Shown here one piece after another: positions 1 to 7,812 of a stretch of 55,977 nt of DNA. This DNA is from Pseudomonas lini. GTDB lineage: Bacteria; Pseudomonadota; Gammaproteobacteria; Pseudomonadales; Pseudomonadaceae. The notes below the pieces were generated by a model. It did no database searches and had not been told where the DNA came from. It was given only the letters and a program-made list of their open reading frames with translations. Location: the NCBI RefSeq assembly GCF_030812475.1, contig NZ_JAUSSR010000023.1, positions 1-55,977 on the forward strand, in the 5' to 3' direction. Every line of letters begins with the position of its first letter. The stretch's first letter is position 1. The translations under genes were made by a program, and so were the position numbers.

Positions 1-548
1 CCAGCAAGCCGGCTCCTACAGAGGAGCGTGATCGGCTTCAATGAACGGTGCCGATACCAAACCCTGTAGGACCTGGCTTGCCAGCGAAAGCGGCCAAGAG
101 CCTTGCAGCGCCCATGAAGACGCCTTCGCCAGCACGCCGGCTCCTGCAGAGGAGCGTGATCGGCTTCAATGAACGGTGCCGATACCAAACCCTGTAGGAG
201 CTGGCTTGCCAGCGAAACCGGCCAAGAGCCTTGCAGTGCCCATGAAGACGCCTTCGCCAGCAAGCCGGCTCCTACAGAGGAGCGTGATCGGCTTCAATGA
301 ACGGTGCCGATACCAAACCCTGTAGGACCTGGCTTGCCAGCGAAAGCGGCCGAGAGCCTTGCAGCGCCCATGAAGACGCCTTCGCCAGCAAGCCGGCTCC
401 TGCAGAGGAGCGTGATCGGCTTCAATGAACGGTGCCGATACCAAACCCTGTAGGAGCTGGCTTGCCAGCGAAAGCGGCCGAGAGCCTTGCAGCGCCCATG
501 AAGACGCCTTCGCCAGCAAGCCGGCTCCTACAGGGGGCGTGACAGGTA
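1..548. repeat. 128-bp tandem repeat array made of paired REP elements
   Basis: The 8-mer GAGGAGCG and its flanks recur at 21, 149, 277 and 405, and the degenerate last copy starts at 533, giving an exact 128-bp period. There are four full units plus partial ones, and the array runs off the left edge. Each unit carries two REP cores in opposite orientation (TAGGAGCTGGCTTGCCAGCG and CGCCAGCAAGCCGGCTCCTA) and a 16-base copy of the nrdD 3' end (TCAATGAACGGTGCCG). Copies alternate between TAGGACCTGG and TAGGAGCTGG, and between CTCCTACAGA and CTCCTGCAGA, so a 256-bp dimer was probably duplicated. It is not CRISPR: the unit has no repeat/spacer structure. Confidence 0.95.
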
Positions 549-2564
549 TCAATGAACGGTGCCGGTTTTTTGCTCTTGCAACAGCAGGACCTCGTCGCAT
601 CTGGGGCAGAACTCGTGTTCGCCATCGAGGTAGCCGTGCACCGGGCAGATGGAGAAGGTCGGGGTCACGGTCAGGTATGGCAGGCGGAAGCGGCCAAGAG
701 CCTTGCGCACCAGCTGCTTGCAGGCTTCGGTAGAGGAAATCCGCTCGGCCATGTACAGGTGCAGGACCGTGCCGCCGGTGTATTTGCATTGCACTTCATC
801 CTGCAGCTCCAGGGCTTCGAAGGGGTCGTCGGTGTAGCCCACCGGCAGTTGCGAAGAGTTGGTGTAGTACGGCGCCTGGGTGCTGCCGGCCTGGAGGATG
901 TCGGGGTAGCGCTTGATGTCCTCCTTGGCAAAACGATAGGTGGTGCCTTCCGCCGGGGTCGCTTCGAGGTTGTACATATGCCCGGTGTCCTCCTGGAACC
1001 GCAGCAAGGTGGCGCGCACATGGTCCAGCATGTTCAGGGCGAACTGGCGGCCGTATTCGGTGTGCATGCCCTCCTCGTCGCCGGTGAAATTGCGCAGCAT
1101 TTCATGCATCCCGTTGAGACCGATGGTGGAGAAATGGTTGCGCAGGGTCCCGAGGTAACGCTTGGTGTAGGGGTACAACCCGGCATCCATGTGGTGCTGG
1201 ATGACCTTGCGCTTGACCTCCAGGCTCTCCATCGCCAGCTCCATCAGGGTGTCCAGGCGCTGCAACAAACCACTGACATTGCCCTTGAATACATGACCCA
1301 GGCGGGCACAGTTGATCGTCACCACACCGAGCGATCCGGTTTGTTCCGCGGAACCGAACAGGCCGCCACCGCGCTTGAGCAACTCACGGACATCCAGCTG
1401 CAAGCGGCAGCACATCGAGCGCACCTGATTGGGCTGCAGGTCCGAATTGAGGAAGTTCTGGAAATACGGCAGGCCGTAACGGGCGGTCATTTCGAACAGC
1501 CGGTCGGCGTTTTCATTCTCCCATGGAAAGTCATGGGTGATGTTGTAGGTCGGGATCGGGAAGGTGAACACCCGCCCTTTCGCATCGCCGGCCTGCATCA
1601 CCTCGATGTAGGCGCGGTTGAGCAGGTCCATTTCCACTTGCAGGTCGCCATAGGCAAACGGCATTTCCTCTCCGCCGATGACGGGGATCTGCTCACGCAA
1701 GTCCTGCGGGCAGACCCAGTCGAAGGTCAGGTTGGTGAACGGCGTCTGGGTACCCCAGCGCGAAGGCACGTTGAGGTTGTAGATGAACTCCTGGATCGCC
1801 TGGCGCACCTCCTGGAAACTCAGCCGGTCCTTGCGCACGTAGGGGGCCAGGTAGGTGTCGAACGAGCTGAAGGCCTGGGCGCCGGCCCATTCGTTCTGGA
1901 GGGTGCCGAGGAAGTTCACCATCTGCCCCAGGGCACTGCTCAAGTGCTTGGGCGGACCGGCTTCCACCCGCCCCGGCACGCCGTTGAGGCCCTCGTGCAG
2001 CAGGACGCGCAGCGACCATCCGGCGCAGTAGCCGGCGAGCATGTCGAGGTCGTGCACATGCAGGTCCGCCTCGCGGTGGGCCTGGCCAATGGCCTCGCTG
2101 TACACTTCGTCCAGCCAGTAATTGGCGGTGACCTTGCCCGATACGTTCAGCACCAGCCCGCCCAGGGAATAGCCTTGGTTGGCGTTTGCCTGGACTCGCC
2201 AGTCATCGCGGTTCAGGTACTCGTTCATCGAGGTCGCCACTTCGACCAGGGTGCGGCGGTCGCGGCGCAGTCTTCCGTGCTGTTCGCGGTAGACGATGTA
2301 GGCGCGCATGGCGAAGAAAAATCCGGCGTCCATCAATACGCGCTCGACGCGATCCTGGATTTGCTCGACATGCAGCCTTGGCAATCCTTCCAGACGGGCC
2401 AGTACTGCCTGCAGCAAGCCGTCGACTTCGTCCGCGGTGTATTCCCCGGTCGCCTTGCCGGCGGCGATCATCGCCTGACGGATCTTGTCCGCATCGAAGG
2501 CGACCAGACTGCCATCGCGTTTGTGCAAGCGGTTGAATCCTGTTGCGATCAGCGTGCTCTGCAT
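549..2564 (-). CDS. nrdD: Anaerobic (class III) ribonucleoside-triphosphate reductase NrdD, C-terminally truncated
   Basis: Class III reductase makes dNTPs without O2, using a glycyl radical set by NrdG. The 671-residue product has an N-terminal ATP-cone (about residues 10-100), the NrdD catalytic core with the conserved MCCRLQLD stretch, and the C-terminal zinc-site start CPVHGY...CPRC. In the family this is followed by a loop with an R-x-x-GY glycyl-radical motif. Here the frame instead ends 15 residues after CPRC (DEVLLLQEQKTGTVH), with the stop lying in repeat-derived DNA. No continuation is seen in the other minus-strand frames. The enzyme as written should be inactive unless the missing part lies beyond the left edge. 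nrdG is not in the window. A perfect FNR-type box lies 87 bp upstream. Family is certain; functional state is doubtful. Confidence 0.93.
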   Translation of the reverse strand: MQSTLIATGFNRLHKRDGSLVAFDADKIRQAMIAAGKATGEYTADEVDGLLQAVLARLEGLPRLHVEQIQDRVERVLMDAGFFFAMRAYIVYREQHGRLRRDRRTLVEVATSMNEYLNRDDWRVQANANQGYSLGGLVLNVSGKVTANYWLDEVYSEAIGQAHREADLHVHDLDMLAGYCAGWSLRVLLHEGLNGVPGRVEAGPPKHLSSALGQMVNFLGTLQNEWAGAQAFSSFDTYLAPYVRKDRLSFQEVRQAIQEFIYNLNVPSRWGTQTPFTNLTFDWVCPQDLREQIPVIGGEEMPFAYGDLQVEMDLLNRAYIEVMQAGDAKGRVFTFPIPTYNITHDFPWENENADRLFEMTARYGLPYFQNFLNSDLQPNQVRSMCCRLQLDVRELLKRGGGLFGSAEQTGSLGVVTINCARLGHVFKGNVSGLLQRLDTLMELAMESLEVKRKVIQHHMDAGLYPYTKRYLGTLRNHFSTIGLNGMHEMLRNFTGDEEGMHTEYGRQFALNMLDHVRATLLRFQEDTGHMYNLEATPAEGTTYRFAKEDIKRYPDILQAGSTQAPYYTNSSQLPVGYTDDPFEALELQDEVQCKYTGGTVLHLYMAERISSTEACKQLVRKALGRFRLPYLTVTPTFSICPVHGYLDGEHEFCPRCDEVLLLQEQKTGTVH

Positions 2565-2651
2565 TCGGGGCTCCAGACACTACATATAGATGTTTAAAAT
2601 CACATAGACACAACATGCAGTGGAGAGTACGGATAAAGAGACGATCTGAAA

Positions 2652-2665
2652 TTGATTAACATCAA
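2652..2665 (-). promoter_or_regulatory. Anr/Dnr (FNR-type) box upstream of nrdD
   Basis: TTGATTAACATCAA is a perfect TTGAT-N4-ATCAA palindrome. A centre near 2658.5 would place a class II start of transcription near 2617, about 50 bp before the nrdD ATG. It is the only such box in the 2565-2855 gap. Confidence 0.85.
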
Positions 2666-2717
2666 GAGTTCCGAGACAAAGCGGAAGAAGCAAATGTGTG
2701 ACATGCCGGGGATAACG

Positions 2718-2826
2718 CCCCTGTAGGAGCGAGCTTGCTCGCGATGGTCGTTAACGATTACGCGAGGCTTCTGACGAAACGCGTCAACTTAAAGTCCATC
2801 GCGAGCAAGCTCGCTCCTACAGGGGG
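2718..2826. repeat. REPIN (inverted REP pair) between nrdD and moaA
   Basis: CCCCTGTAGGAGCGAGCTTG at 2718 and its complement ending at 2826 form a roughly 30-bp inverted repeat around a loop of about 48 bases. This is a typical Pseudomonas REP doublet between operons. The rest of 2565-2855 holds only the nrdD promoter region. Confidence 0.9.
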
Positions 2827-2855
2827 TCTATGTGTGATGAACCGTGCTGATCAGT

Positions 2856-3848
2856 TCAACCGCCACTCATGTTCATGAACCGTACGATCTGCACCTCCCC
2901 CTCCGGGCTGAAATCATGACGCAGCGGCTTGCCGCGCAGAGCTTTGTGGATTGCATCGATCACCGGCTGGTCATCCAGCGGGTACCGCCGCAGCAATCCA
3001 CGTAAATCCAAGGCATCGTCCTGCCCAAGACACAGCAACAGCTTCCCCTCCACCGTCATCCGCACCCGATTGCAGCTGCCACAGAAGTTGTGGCTGTTGG
3101 GTGAAATGAAGCCGATGCGGGTTTCGGGGTGGCGTTCCAGGCGCACGTAGCGCGCCGGTCCGCCGCTGTTTTCCGTACTGTCGAGCAAGCGATGCCGCCC
3201 GGCGATCAGGGTGCGCACTTCGTCGCTGGAGCAAAACGACTCGCCCCGGGAACGCCCGACGTCGCCCAGGGGCATCTCCTCGATAAAGCTGATATCGATG
3301 CGCTGGTCGATGGCGTACTGCACCAGTGCCGGAACTTCATCGAAGTTGCGCCCTTTCATTACCACGCAGTTGAGTTTGACTCGCTCGAACCCCGCGCTGC
3401 GCGCCGCTTCAATGCCGCCGAGCACCTGATCGAGATCGCCGTTGCGGGTGATCGTCCGAAACTTCTGCCCGTCCAGGCTATCGAGGCTGATGTTCATCCG
3501 TTTGACCCCGGCCTCCACCAACGGCGCGGCCAGACGGCCCAATTGCGAGCCGTTGCTGGTCATCACCAGTTCGCGCAAGCCGGGCAAGGCGGCAATGTTG
3601 CGGCACAATCCGACAATGCCCGGGCGAATCAGCGGCTCGCCGCCGGTGAGGCGGATCTTGCGCACGCCCAGACCGACGAACAACGTCGCCAGGCGCTGCA
3701 ATTCCTCCAGGGTGAGCACCTGCTGACGCGGCAGGAAGGTCATGTTTTTCGCCATGCAATACACACAGCGAAAATCACACCGGTCCGTCACCGACATCCT
3801 CAGATAATCGATCTGGCGTCCAAAGCCATCCTGCATCACAGCGTTCAT
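2856..3848 (-). CDS. moaA: GTP 3',8-cyclase MoaA (molybdenum cofactor synthesis)
   Basis: This radical-SAM enzyme converts GTP to 3',8-cyclo-7,8-dihydro-GTP, the first step to molybdopterin needed by NarG. The first [4Fe-4S] motif is C24-x3-C28-x2-C31, a C-terminal second-cluster set (NFCGSCNRVR...LLLC) is present, and the protein ends in the twin glycine GG that the family requires. I chose ATG 3848 because GGGAGA sits just upstream; an upstream in-frame start at 3875 would overlap ppiC. It is the last gene of the nar operon, 23 bp after ppiC, as in P. aeruginosa. Confidence 0.95.
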   Translation of the reverse strand: MNAVMQDGFGRQIDYLRMSVTDRCDFRCVYCMAKNMTFLPRQQVLTLEELQRLATLFVGLGVRKIRLTGGEPLIRPGIVGLCRNIAALPGLRELVMTSNGSQLGRLAAPLVEAGVKRMNISLDSLDGQKFRTITRNGDLDQVLGGIEAARSAGFERVKLNCVVMKGRNFDEVPALVQYAIDQRIDISFIEEMPLGDVGRSRGESFCSSDEVRTLIAGRHRLLDSTENSGGPARYVRLERHPETRIGFISPNSHNFCGSCNRVRMTVEGKLLLCLGQDDALDLRGLLRRYPLDDQPVIDAIHKALRGKPLRHDFSPEGEVQIVRFMNMSGG

Positions 3849-3871
3849 CACTTCTCCCGGTTGGCCCGATT

Positions 3872-4831
3872 TCACTGCACCAGCGGTGAGTCGGCGCCCT
3901 GCAAGTGGATGCCACGAATATCCGCCGCACCGATCAGGGTTTGCAGGTACTGCACCAGGGCTTTTTGCCAGACGCCCTGCTGCAACTGCGTGCGGATCGC
4001 GGTCGACACCACCTCATAAGGCAGCGGCATGCCTTCGATGCGCTGGTCGACACTGATCACATGCCAGCCATACCGACTTTCCAGCGGTTTTCCGGCCAGA
4101 CCCGGGGCCAGGGTGAACAGCTGGCGCTCCAGTTCGGGCACCGTCTGGCCCTTGCTGATCTGCCCCAGGGAACCGCCCTGGGCCTTCGACGGGCAGGCTG
4201 AATATTTCACGGACAACTCGGCAAAACTGCCAGGGAATTCTGCCAGGCGCTCCAGCAGGATTTGCGCCTGGGCTTGCGCCAGGGAGCGCGCCTCGGCATC
4301 GTCCGGTGCACATTCGAGCAAGATGTGCCGCACCGCCAGCAACGGCGCGCTGTGGAAGCGTCCGCGATTGTTTTCGTAGTAACGCAGACTCGATTCCTCG
4401 TCGCACTGCGGTACTTTCACCTCACGTTCGAGCAACAAACGCGTGGCCGCTTCTTCTTCGTTCTCACCGGCGCCGATCTCCAGAGACACCCCGAGTTCGG
4501 TGATGCGCTGCTGCAACAACTCGCGGATCACCAGCGCCCGGGCGGCCAGGAAGACCGCCTCCTCGCGGCTTTCAGCCGGGTGATATTGCAGTTCCTGGGC
4601 CATCGCCTCCGGGGTGATCAACACCTCGTTGACGCTGACGATCGGCCATTCCTGTTCACTGCTGGCGATCAATTGCGCCGGGGCGTCATCGGCCGCTGCA
4701 GGTTCTACCGGCAGTGCTTCGAACTGCGCCGCTGCGACCGGCGCGATGTCGAGAACGGCCTCGGCTTTTTTGGAAGAACCGCAGCCACCGCTGCCCCCTT
4801 TACCGCCACCACATCCGCATCCACCTGACAT
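3872..4831 (-). CDS. ppiC: PpiC-type peptidyl-prolyl isomerase of the nar operon
   Basis: This parvulin-type (PpiC/NifM-like) prolyl isomerase lies between narI and moaA. The 319-residue protein opens with a Gly/Cys-rich tail (MSGGCGCGGGKGG...GGCG), then a helical region, then the parvulin domain in the second half (start LAVRHILLEC; GGSLGQISKGQ; GWHVISVDQR). No signal peptide is seen, so it is probably cytoplasmic and may help fold the nitrate reductase; that role is inference from location. ATG 4831 is chosen because AGGAGA precedes it, while the longer frame to 4897 would run into narI. The Cys-rich head could bind metal. Confidence 0.88.
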   Translation of the reverse strand: MSGGCGCGGGKGGSGGCGSSKKAEAVLDIAPVAAAQFEALPVEPAAADDAPAQLIASSEQEWPIVSVNEVLITPEAMAQELQYHPAESREEAVFLAARALVIRELLQQRITELGVSLEIGAGENEEEAATRLLLEREVKVPQCDEESSLRYYENNRGRFHSAPLLAVRHILLECAPDDAEARSLAQAQAQILLERLAEFPGSFAELSVKYSACPSKAQGGSLGQISKGQTVPELERQLFTLAPGLAGKPLESRYGWHVISVDQRIEGMPLPYEVVSTAIRTQLQQGVWQKALVQYLQTLIGAADIRGIHLQGADSPLVQ

Positions 4832-4841
4832 GATTGTCTCC

Positions 4842-5522
4842 TCAGTACTTCTGACGAACGATTTGATAACGACGTCCCAGGTACCAGATCGGTGCACTGA
4901 TCATGTGTACGAGACGGGTGAAGGGGAACAGCACAAACAGGGTCAAGCCGAGAAACACGTGCAGCTTGTAGATCAAGCCGACCGGCGCGATAGCCGCCGC
5001 AGCGTCCACCGGCCGCAACATCACCGTGTTCTGCGCCCAGTCGGCAAGCCTTACCATCACCGAGCCGTCCATGTGACCGGTGGACGCGACGATGGTCAGC
5101 AGTCCGAGCAGCAATTGCGCCAGCAGCACCAGCAGAATCAGGATGTCCGAAGGACTGGAAGTGGCACGGACCCGAGGGTCGCTGAGCCGCCGGTTAACCA
5201 GCATCAGCAGGCCGATCAGGCACAGCAGGCCGAAGAACCCGCCCGAGACCATCGCCAGCAACTGCTTGTTCTCAGTGCTGATCACGTGGTGGTAAATCGA
5301 CGCTGGGGTTAGCAGGCCGACGAAGTGTCCGGCCAGCACGAACAACACACCGATGTGGAAGAAGTTGCTCGCCACGCGCATGCCGCGCTGATTGAGCATC
5401 TGGCTGGAGCCCGCCTTCCAGGTGTACTGCGACAGATCGAAGCGCGCCCAGCTGCCAATCAGGCAAATCGCCAGGGCGACGTAGGGATAGACCCCGAACA
5501 CCAACAGGTTCCATTTAGACAT
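4842..5522 (-). CDS. narI: Respiratory nitrate reductase gamma subunit NarI (cytochrome b)
   Basis: NarI is the membrane anchor of NarGHI. It oxidises quinol and passes electrons through two b hemes to NarH. The 226-residue product has about five hydrophobic spans and His residues inside helices suited to heme ligation (for example FFHIGVLFVLAGH and the C-terminal LHVFLGLTLF and TRLVHMIS regions). Its start overlaps the narJ stop by 8 bp, showing translational coupling. Confidence 0.96.
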   Translation of the reverse strand: MSKWNLLVFGVYPYVALAICLIGSWARFDLSQYTWKAGSSQMLNQRGMRVASNFFHIGVLFVLAGHFVGLLTPASIYHHVISTENKQLLAMVSGGFFGLLCLIGLLMLVNRRLSDPRVRATSSPSDILILLVLLAQLLLGLLTIVASTGHMDGSVMVRLADWAQNTVMLRPVDAAAAIAPVGLIYKLHVFLGLTLFVLFPFTRLVHMISAPIWYLGRRYQIVRQKY

Positions 5523-6276
5523 TGCCTACCTCCTTGGCTGGCACGGCGGCCAACCCTTCATGCTGAAAATCCACCCAGTGCAACGGCACTGCGCTTTCCT
5601 CACGGGCCTTGCCCGGTGCGCTTGGCAGCGAACTGCAACGGTCCTGCTGTTCGGCCTGGAGGAAGTCCACGGCCTCTTCTTCCCAGATCTTGTCGAGGGC
5701 TTCGAGGGAGTCATCGCGAGGTTCCGCAGCGACCTGCGCACGCAGGTCGGCCACCGCTTGATGGGGCTCGGCCCCGGCAATCTGCAGCAATGCCCGGAAG
5801 CAGCTCGCGTAGGCGCTTTCGCGCTCCTCCAGACGCGCCGCGAGCAAGGCCAGCAGGTGCGATACATCCGCCAGGCCTTCGCGGGCCTCGATGTCTTCGC
5901 GGGTGGACAGGAACTCCAGGTACAGCGGGATATAGTCCGGCAGCTCCTTGACGCCGATGGCAAAACCGGCGGCTTCGTACTGCGCCATCATGTCGACCAT
6001 GGCCTGGCCACGGTCGCGGGACTCGCCGTGCACATGCTCGAACAACAGCAGCGACAGCGAACGCCCCCGACCGAACAGCGCACCGTAGTGCTCCTGCCCG
6101 TCCATCAGGTCACTGGCGCAGATCAGCTCGAGCAATTCGAACAACGCAGCGCGCTGCTTCGGGCTGATTTCCCTGGACTGGATGATCGCTTGCTCGAGTT
6201 CGTCGCGACCGCCAACCAGTGTCTCGGTCGGGTAATCGAGCAGCAGCGAAATCACTTTGAGAATTTGCATGCTCAT
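5515..6276 (-). CDS. narJ: Nitrate reductase assembly chaperone NarJ (delta subunit)
   Basis: NarJ is a TorD-family cytoplasmic chaperone that holds NarG until Mo-bisMGD and the FS0 cluster are in place. The N-terminus reads LKVISLLLDYPTE, a family signature, and the 253-residue protein is all helical with no signal. The start at 6276 overlaps the narH stop as ATGA; an alternative ATG lies two codons later at 6270. The C-terminal tail beyond about residue 200 is acidic and likely flexible. Confidence 0.94.
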   Translation of the reverse strand: MSMQILKVISLLLDYPTETLVGGRDELEQAIIQSREISPKQRAALFELLELICASDLMDGQEHYGALFGRGRSLSLLLFEHVHGESRDRGQAMVDMMAQYEAAGFAIGVKELPDYIPLYLEFLSTREDIEAREGLADVSHLLALLAARLEERESAYASCFRALLQIAGAEPHQAVADLRAQVAAEPRDDSLEALDKIWEEEAVDFLQAEQQDRCSSLPSAPGKAREESAVPLHWVDFQHEGLAAVPAKEVGNV

Positions 6277-7811
6277 TCCTCCCACAACTGTACGGTTTTG
6301 AGGATGTCGCGGCGGTTCGCCTTCTTGGCGCCAAACATGTTGTTGTCGGAGCTGCCGCTGCAGCCGCTGCCGAAACTGAAGCCACACCCTGAGCGCTCGG
6401 CGAAGGCGTCGCTCATGGCGTCTTCACGGTGCGCGCTCGGCACCACGAAGCGGTCTTCGTAGTTGGCGATCGCCAGGTAGCGATACATCTCCTCGACCTG
6501 GGCCACGCTCAGGCCGACATCCTCAAGTACTTGCAGGTCCTGAACACCATCGACTTGCTCGGAACGTTTGTAGGCGCGCATCGCCAGCAAGCGTTTAAGC
6601 GCACGCTTGACCGGTTTTTCATCGCCAGCGGTCAGCAGGTTGGCCAGGTACTTCAGTGGAATACGCAGGCTGTCGACGTCCGGGATCACCCCGTTCATAC
6701 CGACGGTGCCGGCAGTGGCAGCGTTCTGGATCGGCGACAGTGGCGGTACGTACCAAACCATCGGCAAGGTGCGGTATTCCGGGTGCAGCGGCAGCGCCAG
6801 TTTCCAGTCCACGGCCATTTTGTACACCGGCGAACGCTGGGCCGAGTCGATCACCGATTGCGGTACACCGTCCTCCAGGGCCTGACGAATCACCGCCGGG
6901 TCATTCGGGTCGAGGAAGATCTCCAGTTGCTTCTCGTACAGGTCCTGTTCATTGGCGGTGCTCGCCACTTCGCTGATGCGGTCGGCGTCATACAGCAGCA
7001 CACCGAGGTAGCGGATGCGCCCGACGCAGGTTTCCGCGCAAACGGTCGGCATCCCCGCTTCGATCCGCGGGTAGCAGAAGATGCATTTCTCGGACTTGCC
7101 GCTCTTCCAGTTGAAATAGATTTTCTTGTACGGGCAGCCGCTGATGCACATCCGCCAGCCACGGCATTTCTCCTGGTCGATCAGGACAATGCCGTCTTCT
7201 TCACGCTTGTAGATCGCCCCGCTCGGGCAAGCCGCCGCGCACGTCGGGTTGAGGCAGTGCTCGCACAGGCGCGGCAAATACATCATGAAGGTGTTTTCGT
7301 ACTCGCCGTAAATGTCCGCCTGGATCTTGTCGAAGTTCTTGTCCTTGCGCCGTTTGGCGAACTCGGTGCCGAGGATTTCTTCCCAGTTCGGGCCCCACTC
7401 GATTTTCTCCATGCGTTTGCCGGAGATCAGCGAACGCGGACGCGCGGTGGGTTGATGCTCGCCCAGCGGCGCGGTGTGCAGGTGTTGGTAATCGAAGTCG
7501 AACGGCTCGTAATAGTCGTCGAGGCTCGGCAGGTCCGGGTTGGCGAAGATGTTCGCCAACACGCGGAATTTACCGCCGATGCGCGGGTTGATCGTACCGT
7601 TGGCGTTGCGGATCCAGCCGCCCTTCCATTTGTCCTGGTTTTCCCATTCTTTCGGGTAGCCGATCCCGGGTTTCGATTCGACGTTGTTGAACCAGGCGTA
7701 TTCCATGCCTTCGCGGCTGGTCCAGACGTTTTTGCAGGTGATCGAACAGGTGTGGCAACCGATGCATTTGTCCAGGTTCAGCACCATGCCGATTTGTGAG
7801 CGAATCTTCAT
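6273..7811 (-). CDS. narH: Respiratory nitrate reductase beta subunit NarH
   Basis: NarH carries four Fe-S clusters between NarI and NarG. The 512-residue protein starts MKIRSQIGMV and has the first ferredoxin motif C16-x2-C19-x2-C22-x3-C26. Further groups are CEHCLNPTCAAACPSG, CRGWRMCISGCP (where Trp replaces one Cys, as in the [3Fe-4S] site of the family) and CIFCYPR. ATG 7811 lies 1 bp after the narG stop codon, with the SD sequence GAGGAGA inside the narG end. Confidence 0.97.
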   Translation of the reverse strand: MKIRSQIGMVLNLDKCIGCHTCSITCKNVWTSREGMEYAWFNNVESKPGIGYPKEWENQDKWKGGWIRNANGTINPRIGGKFRVLANIFANPDLPSLDDYYEPFDFDYQHLHTAPLGEHQPTARPRSLISGKRMEKIEWGPNWEEILGTEFAKRRKDKNFDKIQADIYGEYENTFMMYLPRLCEHCLNPTCAAACPSGAIYKREEDGIVLIDQEKCRGWRMCISGCPYKKIYFNWKSGKSEKCIFCYPRIEAGMPTVCAETCVGRIRYLGVLLYDADRISEVASTANEQDLYEKQLEIFLDPNDPAVIRQALEDGVPQSVIDSAQRSPVYKMAVDWKLALPLHPEYRTLPMVWYVPPLSPIQNAATAGTVGMNGVIPDVDSLRIPLKYLANLLTAGDEKPVKRALKRLLAMRAYKRSEQVDGVQDLQVLEDVGLSVAQVEEMYRYLAIANYEDRFVVPSAHREDAMSDAFAERSGCGFSFGSGCSGSSDNNMFGAKKANRRDILKTVQLWEE

Positions 7812-7812
7812 C

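Noticed and set aside
1..548. Regularly spaced repeats that might be a CRISPR array
   Set aside because: The full 128-bp unit is repeated with few differences; there are no variable spacers, and each unit is a REP pair.
166..789. 207-codon frame across the repeat array
   Set aside because: It reads through REP sequence and repeats the same peptide; no RBS or domain.
552..2597. 681-codon open frame antisense to nrdD
   Set aside because: High-GC shadow frame; the minus-strand frame encodes clear NrdD motifs.
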